Shown here: positions 46,020 through 55,217 of the stretch, piece by piece
How positions within the stretch are numbered: the first letter of the stretch is position 1
How the letters are laid out: the number at the start of each line of letters is the position of its first letter
Assembly: GCA_905397405.1 (NCBI GenBank)
Contig: CAJPVJ010000007.1
Coordinates: 1-64,000 of the forward strand
Length of the DNA stretch: 64,000 nucleotides
Reading direction: 5' to 3'
Source: Oppiella nova
Lineage: Eukaryota > Arthropoda > Arachnida > Sarcoptiformes > Oppiidae
Notes under the pieces: generated by a model
What the model was told of the DNA's origin: nothing
Databases searched by the model: none
The model's input: only the letters and a program-made list of their open reading frames with translations
Position numbers and translations under genes: made by a program

Positions 46020-46072
46020 ATCCAAAAATTTTTAATTATTCATTTCATTAGGTTTTTTAATCGGTGGATAGT

Positions 46073-46804
46073 ATGCAAAACCGCCATACACCAATGCGGG
46101 CACGTAAAGTTGAAATCAAATATGGTCGGCAGTTACGTCAGATTGCAACTTACATCGATTCAATAATAAAAGGCTTCGATGTTTATGACCAAGATGTTTA
46201 TCCATCAATAATTACTGCCTTACGTCGTTATGCAGAAACATTAGATGAATGGGCATTCAGTGCTGCAGGTCGAGTATTAACAGATGTAGCACTTCGTGAT
46301 GAAAAGACATGGTTGATTTATGCAAAAGACATGTCGAAAGGTTTAAGGGATCAAATTCGTAATACGGATATTGGTGTCGTTTATCAGCAACTATTATCAG
46401 AACAAGTCTCACTGATTAAGTCGCTGCCACTCAATGCTGCAAATCGCGTACAGGATTTAGCAAGTCGTGCAATTAGCGAAGGCATTCGTTCCGAAGAGAT
46501 TGCAGGATTAATTATGGCCACTGGGCATGTGACGAAATCCAGAGCGAATACGATTGCAAGAACAGAAATATCTAAAGCAAGCACTGTGTTCACTCAAGCC
46601 AGAGCTAAATCTATCGGTAGTCAAGGTTATATCTGGAGAGATTCTGGCGATGGTGATGTTAGACATGATCATCATTTATTAAATGGCACATTTATCCACT
46701 GGGATTCACCACCAATTGTCGATAGTAAGCGTGGCATACGCGCTCATGCTGGATGCATTTATAACTGCCGTTGTTACCCAGAACCAGTAATACCAGAGGA
46801 TTAA
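46073..46804 (+). CDS. phage head morphogenesis protein (SPP1 gp7/Mu gpF family)
   Basis: A 243-residue minor head protein. The C-terminal signature is present: RANTIARTEISKASTVFTQA, IWRDSGDGDVRHDHHLLNGT and GCIYNCRCYPEP. Such proteins bind the portal and aid prohead assembly or DNA ejection. The ATG at 46073 has GGTGG five bases upstream; a GTG three codons earlier is possible. Confidence 0.92.
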   Translation: MQNRHTPMRARKVEIKYGRQLRQIATYIDSIIKGFDVYDQDVYPSIITALRRYAETLDEWAFSAAGRVLTDVALRDEKTWLIYAKDMSKGLRDQIRNTDIGVVYQQLLSEQVSLIKSLPLNAANRVQDLASRAISEGIRSEEIAGLIMATGHVTKSRANTIARTEISKASTVFTQARAKSIGSQGYIWRDSGDGDVRHDHHLLNGTFIHWDSPPIVDSKRGIRAHAGCIYNCRCYPEPVIPED

Positions 46805-46806
46805 AA

Positions 46807-48885
46807 GTGAAAGAGTTAAAGTTTAAAGATACCATTCAATTCGGTGTTTGGAAATTTTTAGTGAATGTTGACGGTGCTATAAAGCCACACTTTGCATGCG
46901 CTCAACCAATATCAATTGGCGTACGAATCGGTGAAGACCACCAGACAATTACAGAAGTTGGTGTTTGTGGTGTAAATCCACCAGATATTAGCTGTGTTGG
47001 TGCATCTGAAAAAATGAACTTTGGAAGTTTTCGTGGTTATTGGGATATGGAACTAAATGGAGTTTTTTATCCATCATCAACAGACTTAATTCAAAACTAT
47101 ATTACAAATCATTTTAGTGACAAAATTTACGCTGATTATGATGGGTTTATTAATTTTGGCAATATCTCACACGATGATCACAGAATACGTCTTATACCAA
47201 TAATGGATGCGGGTTATTCCAATCCTTATGGGAATGACACCTTTATGGAAAATGAGGATGGTAGTTTAACGTTTTGCTTGAAAGGAGTTGTTGAAAAACC
47301 CGTAATTTCATGTGATGGTGCAACAGCCAATTTACCTTTAAGTATTACCTTACCAATGCGTGCAGCAGATGGTACTTTTACTATTAGAGATGCAAGTAAA
47401 ACAGCTAACAATGAATTGGATGTGATTGTTGAAATTTTTGGATCTGACATTGTTGAAGGGCAAGATTTTGTAACTCAATTAAATGCTTTAGTAAATCCTG
47501 ATTATGCAAGCTTAGTTTCATTTACCACACTTAATCCAACAGTATTTGCTGTAGATGGTACGGTTACAGGTTATATCAATATCAAAGCAAACGTACCAGA
47601 TTTGCGTATCTCAGTAGAATTGATTAAAGCAATTGATGTAAATCCGGATCTCTTATTTTTAAATATCCTGACACCCACAAATCCATCTACGCCTACATAT
47701 TTTTGGGATACTCATGATACTGAAAATGGTAATTACTTTTTAAGTGCTTGTATAAGTGAAAATAATTTAATTTCATGTGCAGGGGCAACTCAATCAATAT
47801 TATTTGAACCAGGACCAGCATTTAATGGTCAAATTAATTGGGCTATTGAGTTTGATGGAGTTACTTATAATATTGGCAATGTTTGGGCTGGTGAAATTAT
47901 CAGCAATATGCCTAGCCACATTAAAGATAAGATTTTCATGGAGTGGACTGGCTTATGGTTGGTGGAAAACAGAGATACTCAACCACACAGATTTAAATTA
48001 ATACCTTCACCTAAGCCTGGTTATGATCCTATTCAAGCGTCATCATCAACTAACGAATCATTTTTGTTAAATGAGGATGGTTCTTTTGCATTTTGTTTAG
48101 CTGGGGCTGAACCAGTTTTCCCACCATATGCAATAGTGAAAACAAGTGCGCTTTGGGGCAGTAGCTTTCCTGCAAAAATCACTGTTAATGGTACAGAATA
48201 TTCAGGCGATCTATTCGGCAATTTAGCTGACGTCTTAGCACATCAATACAATATCTACACAGGTTTTGAAAGAATCTATGGGGATTTTGAAGGTGATCCT
48301 GATTTAGTTCGAGTTGTATTTGCTGGGGATGTCTTTGCTGAGAATGCAAGTATCTCTGTTGAGTTTTTATCAGAAATCTCTATAAATATTGATGATAGCT
48401 TCTCGTATCCAGAAAATAACACGCTTAAAATTAATGGTAAATCAGCAAGCTTTAATATTGGTAAGTTGGTTTGTATTGTCAAAGTTGCTCAATATGGCAG
48501 TATTAATAATTCCAGCTATCCGCTTGTGTATGGTCAGCCATTTGATTTTAGAGTGGGTGATAAGATTAACACTAATGTTCTTACAAAAAGAGTTGCTGGT
48601 GCTGGAATAGAAGATCCTGCAGATAATTGTGCCACTGCTGCATCACCAGAGGGCTGTGTTCAAAGTAACCTACTTTCTAATTTGATTGAACAATGGAACC
48701 CAGAATTAAGCACAATTAATAGCAAGGGCGATTGGGTGGGTCAGAGTCAAGTGATAATGCCACTAAATACTAGTGATCCATTTGCTACAGCAAAATTTGT
48801 AATACAACCAAGCGAAAAGATAACAATCAATGATATGTATTTTCTTGGTTATACAATTCCGAAATGTGATGATATGCCATCTTAA
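46807..48885 (+). CDS. large repeat-containing phage protein, unknown function
   Basis: A 692-residue acidic protein. About three repeats of a 100-130-residue unit are visible: ISCVGASEKMNFGS...SLTFCLKG, LISCAGATQSILFE...SFAFCLAG and a divergent YAIVKTSALWGSSFPAKITV unit. Each has a beta-rich core with the pattern 'hydrophobic-I-x-D-K-I' plus an 'NEDGS(L/F)xFCL' end. Cysteine positions recur. No signal peptide. A GTG start follows AGAGGA. It lies between head morphogenesis and protease genes, where DNA for decoration or adhesion proteins is often inserted, and is followed by its own terminator. Confidence 0.75.
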   Translation: MKELKFKDTIQFGVWKFLVNVDGAIKPHFACAQPISIGVRIGEDHQTITEVGVCGVNPPDISCVGASEKMNFGSFRGYWDMELNGVFYPSSTDLIQNYITNHFSDKIYADYDGFINFGNISHDDHRIRLIPIMDAGYSNPYGNDTFMENEDGSLTFCLKGVVEKPVISCDGATANLPLSITLPMRAADGTFTIRDASKTANNELDVIVEIFGSDIVEGQDFVTQLNALVNPDYASLVSFTTLNPTVFAVDGTVTGYINIKANVPDLRISVELIKAIDVNPDLLFLNILTPTNPSTPTYFWDTHDTENGNYFLSACISENNLISCAGATQSILFEPGPAFNGQINWAIEFDGVTYNIGNVWAGEIISNMPSHIKDKIFMEWTGLWLVENRDTQPHRFKLIPSPKPGYDPIQASSSTNESFLLNEDGSFAFCLAGAEPVFPPYAIVKTSALWGSSFPAKITVNGTEYSGDLFGNLADVLAHQYNIYTGFERIYGDFEGDPDLVRVVFAGDVFAENASISVEFLSEISINIDDSFSYPENNTLKINGKSASFNIGKLVCIVKVAQYGSINNSSYPLVYGQPFDFRVGDKINTNVLTKRVAGAGIEDPADNCATAASPEGCVQSNLLSNLIEQWNPELSTINSKGDWVGQSQVIMPLNTSDPFATAKFVIQPSEKITINDMYFLGYTIPKCDDMPS

Positions 48886-48890
48886 CAATG

Positions 48891-48911
48891 ACCACCTTCG
48901 GGTGGTTTTTT
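48891..48911 (+). terminator. intrinsic terminator inside the late operon
   Basis: ACCACC-TTCG-GGTGGT followed by six T. It stands directly after the repeat-protein gene and before essential capsid genes, so late transcription must read through it. Confidence 0.9.
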
Positions 48912-48933
48912 ATTATCTAAACAATGGTGATTT

Positions 48934-50232
48934 ATGTTTAAGAACAAACCTAAAGAAAGTAAAACCATTGATCGTTCAAATATCTACACCACAGGACAAA
49001 TCGGTCGTACACGTGAAATAACACCAGAAGGATACTTACTTTGTCGTGATGTTCCTATCGCACGTATCGGTAAACTGATGTATTGCGATGGCGAAGTTCC
49101 TGTAACCGCTGATGAAACTGGATTGATCATCATTGAGCGTGGCGAAGAGATTTTGTTTGATCCTAAAACCATAGCAAGTGCTGAGAGTAAGCCAGTTACA
49201 GATGATCATCCTAATGATTGGGTAACTCCCGATAATTGGAAGGAGCTCTCTAAAGGCACAGGGCAAAACGTACATCGTGGTGATGGTGTTGATTCAGACT
49301 ATTTGATGGCTGATCTATTGATCACAGACCGAGAAACAATCAAGGCTGTAGAAGATGGAAAGGTTGAGATTTCTCTTGGTTATGACGCTGATTATACAGA
49401 GATCAGCAAAGGCAAAGGGGTGCAGAGCAATATCGTAATTAATCATATTGCATTAGTGGATAAAGGGCGTTGCGGTTCGCGGTGCTCTATTGGAGATAGT
49501 TTTATGTCTAAACAGACGAATAAACAAAAAACGCCGTGGTATCAAGCTTTGCTTGGGGCGAAACGTACTATTGATGAAGCTTTAGAAGAAACCAAAGCCT
49601 CTCAAGAAGATGATGAATTTACCGAAGATGATGACGAAGAAAATGAAAAGAGTAAAACCTCTGATTCAGTAAATCGTCAAATTCTTAAAATGCTTAAAAC
49701 AATGGATTCTCGTCTTGGTGCTTTGGAAAAGAAGAAAACCAAAGATTCAGATGAACTTGAAGAGAGCGAAAGTGAAGATTCTGAAGAAGATGAAACCACA
49801 GATGATATTTTGAAAGCTGAAGCAGCTGCAAAATTAGCTGAAGAAGGTGTCCAAAATCATACAGGTGATTCACTCAAAGAGGTGATTTCTCGCGCTGAAG
49901 TAATGGTACCTGGTATTAAACTACCAACTTTCGATAGTGCGAATAATGGTCAATCTGTATTAAGTGCCAAACGTACAGCATTAAAACAGGCCTATGCAAC
50001 CACTGAGGGGCAAAAGGTTATTGCACCGTTTATTGGAAATCAAACAAATTTTGATGTGCTGCCTGCGCATACTGTAGATGCTGCCTTTATCGGTGCTTCT
50101 GAGTTAATCAAACAACAAAATAATAATGCTGGTGTTCGTCACGGTATTACGACTAAAGACTTTGGCCGTTCAGCTCCTTCTATTGCGGATATCAACGCCA
50201 AAAATCGTGCATATTGGAATAAAGGAAAATAA
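48934..50232 (+). CDS. DUF2213 prohead protease/scaffold-like protein
   Basis: A 432-residue protein. The first 190 residues match the DUF2213 pattern (PEGYLLCRDVPIARIGKLMY, KPVTDDHP, EISLGYDADYTE, INHIALVDKGRCGSRCSIGD), a protease of the HK97-type. The rest is a very acidic, coiled region (about 215-300) plus a helical C-terminus, as in fused scaffolds. It would mature the capsid and guide prohead shape. Confidence 0.85.
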   Translation: MFKNKPKESKTIDRSNIYTTGQIGRTREITPEGYLLCRDVPIARIGKLMYCDGEVPVTADETGLIIIERGEEILFDPKTIASAESKPVTDDHPNDWVTPDNWKELSKGTGQNVHRGDGVDSDYLMADLLITDRETIKAVEDGKVEISLGYDADYTEISKGKGVQSNIVINHIALVDKGRCGSRCSIGDSFMSKQTNKQKTPWYQALLGAKRTIDEALEETKASQEDDEFTEDDDEENEKSKTSDSVNRQILKMLKTMDSRLGALEKKKTKDSDELEESESEDSEEDETTDDILKAEAAAKLAEEGVQNHTGDSLKEVISRAEVMVPGIKLPTFDSANNGQSVLSAKRTALKQAYATTEGQKVIAPFIGNQTNFDVLPAHTVDAAFIGASELIKQQNNNAGVRHGITTKDFGRSAPSIADINAKNRAYWNKGK

Positions 50233-50234
50233 TT

Positions 50235-50714
50235 ATGAGTAACGCATTTTTATACCGCATGCCATCTGGTATTGCAGGTGATGTATCACGTAAATCTCAT
50301 TCAACGATTGAGGCACATGATACGGTTTCAGGTCTCACAGGTTTTGGCTTATTCGGTAAGTTAGATGCCAATGGTAAATTTGCGCCACTTGTTGCTGCTG
50401 ATACTGCAGCTAATGTTTATGGATTGCTGGTGCGTTCATACCCAACTCAATCGGCAAGTAATGGTTTAGGTGCTGCTGTTCCAGTTATTGGCTTTAATGA
50501 TGTATTACGTCGTGGCTATATGACTGTGAAATGTAATGCTGGTACTGCAAAAACTGGTGGGAAAGTATTTGTTCGTGTAGATGCTGGCACGGAATTAAAA
50601 CCGATTGGTGGTATCGAAGCTGTTGCAGATGCAGCGAATACAATTGAAGTAAATGCAATCTTTATGCATGCGGCTGATGCAAGCGGCAATGTAGAAATCT
50701 CTTACAACATTTAA
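50235..50714 (+). CDS. capsid cement/decoration protein
   Basis: A 159-residue protein of the structural-cement type (RMPSGIAGDVSRKSHSTIEA, GLLVRSYPTQS, GYMTVKC). It sits directly before the major capsid gene, the usual place. It probably trims the capsid surface. AAAGGAAAA precedes the ATG. Confidence 0.8.
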   Translation: MSNAFLYRMPSGIAGDVSRKSHSTIEAHDTVSGLTGFGLFGKLDANGKFAPLVAADTAANVYGLLVRSYPTQSASNGLGAAVPVIGFNDVLRRGYMTVKCNAGTAKTGGKVFVRVDAGTELKPIGGIEAVADAANTIEVNAIFMHAADASGNVEISYNI

Positions 50715-50777
50715 TCTTAAATCATATAAAACTGGGGCGCAAATAGCGTCTTTTTTTATGTCTAAGGAAAATAAAAT

Positions 50778-51803
50778 ATGAAGAAACTACTCTTGGCCAG
50801 CACAATGGCTCAAGCTGTATCTATGGGTACATCAACTTCTGTACGTGCACACACTCGCGATCATATGATGACATTTGATCAGCGAACAGTAGACAGTTCA
50901 GGCGCTTTCTTAGTCGGTGAACTAGAACGTTTAGACCAAACCATGCATGAACCATTAGCATCGGTGACTTGGACACGTGATATCGATTTACGTTCTGATG
51001 TATCGATTGCTGATGAAACATCATCATTTACCAACAGCACATTTGCAGCTGCAGGTGGGCAATCAGGCAATGGTAAGTCTTGGGTCGGTAAAAACACTGA
51101 TGCGATTCAAGGCATTGCTTTGGATATCGGTAAAACAGCGTCTCCATTAACATTATGGGCGATGCAAATTGGCTTTACTTTGCCTGAGTTAGAATCCGCG
51201 TTGAAGGTGGGTCGCCCAGTTGATGCACAAAAACATACTGGCTTAATGCTTAAATACAATATGGATGTTGATGAGCAAGTCTATATTGGTGATGAGCAGC
51301 TTGGTTTAGAAGGCTTGTTGAACTCAAGTAAAGTTGGTGCTACCAATGTCAATACGTCTTGGTCAACAGCAACTCCGCAACAGATCGTCGATGATGTCAA
51401 TCTGATTTTGAATAATGCATGGGTAGCTTCTGGCTTCGCTGTATGCCCAGATAAATTGCTGTTACCTCCTGTTCAATTTGGTTGGTTAACAACACGTGTT
51501 GTGAGTGAAGCAGGCAATATCTCTGTTTTAGAATATTTAAAAATCAATAACCTCTGCATGTCAGTCAATGGCAAACCATTAGATATTCAACCTTCGAAAT
51601 GGTGTGTTAAGCGTGGTGTTGGTAATACAGATCGTATGATGACTTATACGCAATCAGAAAACCGTGTTCGCTTCCCATTAGTGCCTTTACAACGTACTCC
51701 ACTTGAATATCGTGACTTACGTCAATTGACGACATATTTCGGTCGTCTTGGTGCGGTTGAGTGGGTTTACCCAGAAACTGCGTACTACGCTGATGGTTTA
51801 TAA
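50778..51803 (+). CDS. major capsid protein (DUF2184 type)
   Basis: A 341-residue protein with DUF2184-like core features (LERLDQTMHEPLASVTWTRD, TLWAMQIGFTLPELESALKV, DEQVYIGDEQLGLEGLLNSS, and a C-terminal RTPLEYRDLRQLTTYFGRLG). These form HK97-fold capsids. The N-terminal MKKLLLASTMAQAVSM looks like a signal peptide but is more likely the assembly arm. A strong AAGGAAAA site suits high expression. Confidence 0.9.
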   Translation: MKKLLLASTMAQAVSMGTSTSVRAHTRDHMMTFDQRTVDSSGAFLVGELERLDQTMHEPLASVTWTRDIDLRSDVSIADETSSFTNSTFAAAGGQSGNGKSWVGKNTDAIQGIALDIGKTASPLTLWAMQIGFTLPELESALKVGRPVDAQKHTGLMLKYNMDVDEQVYIGDEQLGLEGLLNSSKVGATNVNTSWSTATPQQIVDDVNLILNNAWVASGFAVCPDKLLLPPVQFGWLTTRVVSEAGNISVLEYLKINNLCMSVNGKPLDIQPSKWCVKRGVGNTDRMMTYTQSENRVRFPLVPLQRTPLEYRDLRQLTTYFGRLGAVEWVYPETAYYADGL

Positions 51804-51815
51804 GGGGCGCTGACC

Positions 51816-52211
51816 ATGACTAAATCTGTACAGATTCTTTTGACTAAAGAACTCACTGTGAATCTTGGTAAAGACAAAGATGGTCAGCAAAAATCAGTAA
51901 CCCTTCCTGCAGGTTTGCAGGAGGTGGATGCTGAGATTGCTGAACATTGGTTTGTAAAAGCACATGCCCAAGAAATTACGGCAAGTGCCACTGCAAACAA
52001 AGAGCTCCAAGAAGCATTTGATGCTTTAAAAGAAAAGTATGATGCACTTCAAATTCAATCAAATGCAGCATCTGAAGAAATTGCAAAGCTTCAAAAAGAA
52101 TTAAAAGATCGTGATATTAAAATTTCTGATCTAGAAGCTCAGCTTGTTAAACAGGCGCAAACGCAATCAGCTGTAAGTGATAAATCAAAAGATCAACCTA
52201 AGGCAAAATAA
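51816..52211 (+). CDS. STY1053-like phage-associated protein with coiled coil
   Basis: A 131-residue protein. The first 60 residues (LTVNLGKDKDGQQKSVTLPA, EIAEHWFVKAHA) resemble STY1053-family phage proteins; the rest is a coiled coil (about 65-115). It lies between capsid and neck genes. Role in the virion is unknown. Confidence 0.75.
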   Translation: MTKSVQILLTKELTVNLGKDKDGQQKSVTLPAGLQEVDAEIAEHWFVKAHAQEITASATANKELQEAFDALKEKYDALQIQSNAASEEIAKLQKELKDRDIKISDLEAQLVKQAQTQSAVSDKSKDQPKAK

Positions 52212-52215
52212 TCCC

Positions 52216-52608
52216 ATGATCAACGAATCAGATTTTAGACAAGCCTTTCCTGTGTTTGCAGATTTGGATGTTTACCCAACAGCACAGTTTAATTTTTGGC
52301 TGAAATTCTCAAACAAAATGATGAATGAGTGTCGTTGGGCTGATTTGTATGATGAAGGGCAAATGCTTTTTGTTGCTCATTATCTAGTCCTGTATGCACG
52401 AGAGAATGAAGCTATTAATAATAGCGGTGCTGAGTATGCAGGTCAGGTCCAAGGCATAGAAACATCTAAGTCCGTGGATAAGGTTTCGGTTTCATTAGAT
52501 GTATCTAAAATTACATTAGATGATGCAGGACATTGGAACTTAACCACTTATGGTATTCAGTTTTATCAATTGCTTCGTATGATTGGAATGGGAGGGGTTC
52601 AATTATGA
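52216..52608 (+). CDS. DUF4054 head-completion protein
   Basis: A 130-residue protein beginning MINESDFRQAFPVFADLDVY, with MLFVAHYLVLYAREN and a flexible middle, typical of DUF4054 connectors. It should bind under the portal. The ATG at 52216 is chosen because the longer frame overlaps the previous gene; the stop overlaps the next start. Confidence 0.82.
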   Translation: MINESDFRQAFPVFADLDVYPTAQFNFWLKFSNKMMNECRWADLYDEGQMLFVAHYLVLYARENEAINNSGAEYAGQVQGIETSKSVDKVSVSLDVSKITLDDAGHWNLTTYGIQFYQLLRMIGMGGVQL

Positions 52609-53144
52609 CCGTTTCCATGAAAGGTGCAGGGCTTATTGGTATTTTGGAATCTATACAAGAATTGATGGAAAAAGAAGTTTTAGTGGGGATTCCTCATGGA
52701 GAGGCACGAACTGATGCAGATGGAATGACCAATGCGCAGTTAGGATATCTACATGAAAAGGGCTCACCTGCAAAGAACATTCCTGCTCGTCCTTTTTTAG
52801 TACCAGGTATTGCAACTGTCCAAAATAAAATTGCTGATCGACTTTGTAAAGCGGTTGATGCTGCATTAGATGGTAAGTCTGAGGTTGTAATGAAGCACTA
52901 TAACGCTGCGGGTTTAATTGCTCAAAATGCGGTACGTCTTTATTTTGTCGAAGGTAGTTTTGCTCCTTTATCCATACTGACGATTCAAAATCGCGCAAAT
53001 CGAGGTAGAAAAGGGGCAAAGGAATATTTAAAGCAACTTGATCAAGGACAACCTCAAGCAGGCTTAGTTAGACCTTTAATTGATACAGCGGAAATGCGTA
53101 AAAGCATTACTTATGTAATTCGTAAGCGAGGTGAAGATGGCTAG
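52605..53144 (+). CDS. putative head-tail connector or minor virion protein
   Basis: A 179-residue protein with LLVGIPHGEAR-like and NAQLGYLHEKGSPAKNIPAR followed by PFLVPGI, a pattern common in phage neck-region proteins near DUF4054. Its function is inferred from position. The start overlaps the DUF4054 stop (ATGA). Confidence 0.75.
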   Translation: MTVSMKGAGLIGILESIQELMEKEVLVGIPHGEARTDADGMTNAQLGYLHEKGSPAKNIPARPFLVPGIATVQNKIADRLCKAVDAALDGKSEVVMKHYNAAGLIAQNAVRLYFVEGSFAPLSILTIQNRANRGRKGAKEYLKQLDQGQPQAGLVRPLIDTAEMRKSITYVIRKRGEDG

Positions 53145-53511
53145 GCTTGATGTGACAAGTGTACTTCGGGATCCACGATTTATGGATAAGAATATTGTCT
53201 GTATTCGAAACACACAGAATGTAAATGAAAAAGGTCGTGCTGAAAATAAACAATGCAGTACTCGTTTTTCAGGTGTGGTGACTTCCAATGATGGTATCAA
53301 TATTGATCGGCGACCTGATGGTTCTATTATGTCAGGTGCAATCAATATCGTGACTAAATTCAATTTAGTGGCAGGTCTTGATCATCGTGATTCAGATGAG
53401 ATTTGTTGGAAAAACAAACATTACTTTGTCAGTAAAGTTGATGATTATTCCCATTTTGGACGTGGCTTTATTCAAGCAGTTTGTATCTTAAAACCTTTCG
53501 CAGGCTCTTAA
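53137..53511 (+). CDS. hypothetical neck-region protein
   Basis: A 124-residue protein with no recognised domain (RFMDKNIVCIRNTQNVNEKG; ends FIQAVCILKPFAGS). Tight packing between connector and tail-terminator genes suggests a head-completion role. GTG at 53131 is an alternative start. Confidence 0.7.
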   Translation: MARLDVTSVLRDPRFMDKNIVCIRNTQNVNEKGRAENKQCSTRFSGVVTSNDGINIDRRPDGSIMSGAINIVTKFNLVAGLDHRDSDEICWKNKHYFVSKVDDYSHFGRGFIQAVCILKPFAGS

Positions 53512-54042
53512 ATGTCAAATACCAGTGCAACAGGTGGCTATCTGTCATCTGATAGCGAAGCTTTGCCAAGTGATAGCGCATTAGAGGATATATTACAAAG
53601 CCATGTCGCTAATCTGACTGGTTTAGATCCTCCTTTAGTCCGTCCACGATGGCAACCAACCGCCCCAAAACTTCCTGAACCTAAAGTGACTTGGGCTTCA
53701 ATCGGTATTACTGGAAGCGATGATCCTGATTCGCCGTATATCGATAGTGATGGTAATTCAGTTAATCATGAATCCTTTGAGGTTCTAGTTTCTTTTTACG
53801 GACCTTATGCTGAATCCAAAGCCAAACTTTTTAAAGCGAGTTTGAGCATTCCTCAAAATAACAATCAGTTAAAACAGTTTGGAATCACCTTTGTTCGCTC
53901 TCAACCTTTGCGCAATGTGCCCGAGCTTTTAAATCAACAGTGGTTACGTCGCTATGATTTTGAATTTACGATGCGCCGTAAAAAAGTTAACCAATATTCA
54001 ATTTTAACCTTTAATACACCGCCTAATATTAATATGGGCTAG
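53512..54042 (+). CDS. phage neck terminator/tail terminator-like protein
   Basis: A 176-residue protein resembling neck-terminator proteins of short contractile phages (HVANLTGLDPPLVRPRWQPT, FEVLVSFYGPYAESKAKLFK, NVPELLNQQWLRRYDFEFTM). It would cap the tail and join it to the head. It begins right after the preceding stop. Confidence 0.82.
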   Translation: MSNTSATGGYLSSDSEALPSDSALEDILQSHVANLTGLDPPLVRPRWQPTAPKLPEPKVTWASIGITGSDDPDSPYIDSDGNSVNHESFEVLVSFYGPYAESKAKLFKASLSIPQNNNQLKQFGITFVRSQPLRNVPELLNQQWLRRYDFEFTMRRKKVNQYSILTFNTPPNINMG

Positions 54043-54050
54043 GAGATCTT

Positions 54051-55202
54051 ATGGCCGCAGCATTACCTGTGGATATGGTTGTTAACGTTCAAATGTCCTT
54101 AACACCATTAGCAGCCCAAACTCGAAGTTTTGGCTCATTATTAATTTTAGGCTCGACACCTGTTATTTCAAATCTTGAACGAGTAAGACCTTATTCATCC
54201 ATCACTGAAGTTGCTGAAGACTTTGGGACTATGGATCCTGAATATAACGCTGCACTTAAATTCTTTGCCCAAAATCCTCGTCCAACAATTGTATATATCG
54301 GTCGTTGGGTACAGGCAGGAAGTGAACTAGAGCAACCTGAAACTCTTTTAGAAGCTGTTCAAGCTTGTGCTGATGCTTCAAATGCTTGGTATGGTTTGGC
54401 TGTAGCTGCACCTATCGCTACAGATAATGACATTATCTCCGTTTCTGAATTTATTGAAGCGTCTGTACCCTATCGAATCGTTGGTTTTACAACACAAGAT
54501 CCAGAGGTAAAAACGCCCAAATACGGTGATGCTTTACCTTCGGATATTGCTTATAAACTAAATCAACGTAAGTTTGAACGTACATTGATTCAGTACTCAT
54601 CTGATTCGCCTTATGCTGTTGTTTCACTGTTATCTAGAACATTTGCCGTAAACTTCTTAGCAAATAACACAGCTATTACGCTTAAATTTAAACAAGAACC
54701 AACCATTGCCGCTGAATATCTGCGTACCAGTGAAGCATTTACACTCAAGGAAAAGAGCTGCAACGTATTTGCTGAATACAATAATGACACTGCCATTATT
54801 CAAGAGGGCGTGATGTGTAGTGGCACGTTTATTGATGAACGTCATGGTTTGGATTGGTTGCAAAACTATCTACAAACAGCCCTTTGGAATCTGCACTACA
54901 CCAGCCCAACCAAGATACCGCAAACAGAAGGTGGTATGAATCGTCATTGTTCTGTTCTTGAACATGCTTTAGAGCAAGCCGTGACGAATGGTATGGTCGC
55001 GCCTGGTGTTTGGAATGGTGAACCATTTGGTGTACTTAAAACTGGCGATACATTAACAAAAGGCTATTACGTATATTCAAATCCGATTGATGGGCAATCT
55101 CAAGCGGATCGTGAAGCACGTAAAGCAACACCAATTCAAGTCGCAGTTAAGCTTGCAGGTGCTATTCATTCTGTTGATGTTTTAGTGAATGTGAACCGCT
55201 AA
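54051..55202 (+). CDS. tail sheath protein (DUF3383)
   Basis: A 383-residue protein with the DUF3383 pattern: AAQTRSFGSLLILGSTPVIS, RVRPYSSITEVAEDFGTMDP, AALKFFAQNPRPTIVYIGRW and a C-terminal GYYVYSNPIDGQSQADREAR. DUF3383 proteins are sheaths of small contractile tails. With the tube gene after it, this defines a myovirus-like particle. AGGAGAT precedes the ATG. Confidence 0.9.
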   Translation: MAAALPVDMVVNVQMSLTPLAAQTRSFGSLLILGSTPVISNLERVRPYSSITEVAEDFGTMDPEYNAALKFFAQNPRPTIVYIGRWVQAGSELEQPETLLEAVQACADASNAWYGLAVAAPIATDNDIISVSEFIEASVPYRIVGFTTQDPEVKTPKYGDALPSDIAYKLNQRKFERTLIQYSSDSPYAVVSLLSRTFAVNFLANNTAITLKFKQEPTIAAEYLRTSEAFTLKEKSCNVFAEYNNDTAIIQEGVMCSGTFIDERHGLDWLQNYLQTALWNLHYTSPTKIPQTEGGMNRHCSVLEHALEQAVTNGMVAPGVWNGEPFGVLKTGDTLTKGYYVYSNPIDGQSQADREARKATPIQVAVKLAGAIHSVDVLVNVNR

Positions 55203-55217
55203 TAAGGAAAATAATTA

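Noticed and set aside
45705-46025. 106-codon minus-strand frame taken as a protein gene
   Set aside because: It runs through the promoter and terminator hairpins of the candidate antisense RNA and lacks a ribosome-binding site; I list the region as RNA, keeping the Ash resemblance as a clue.
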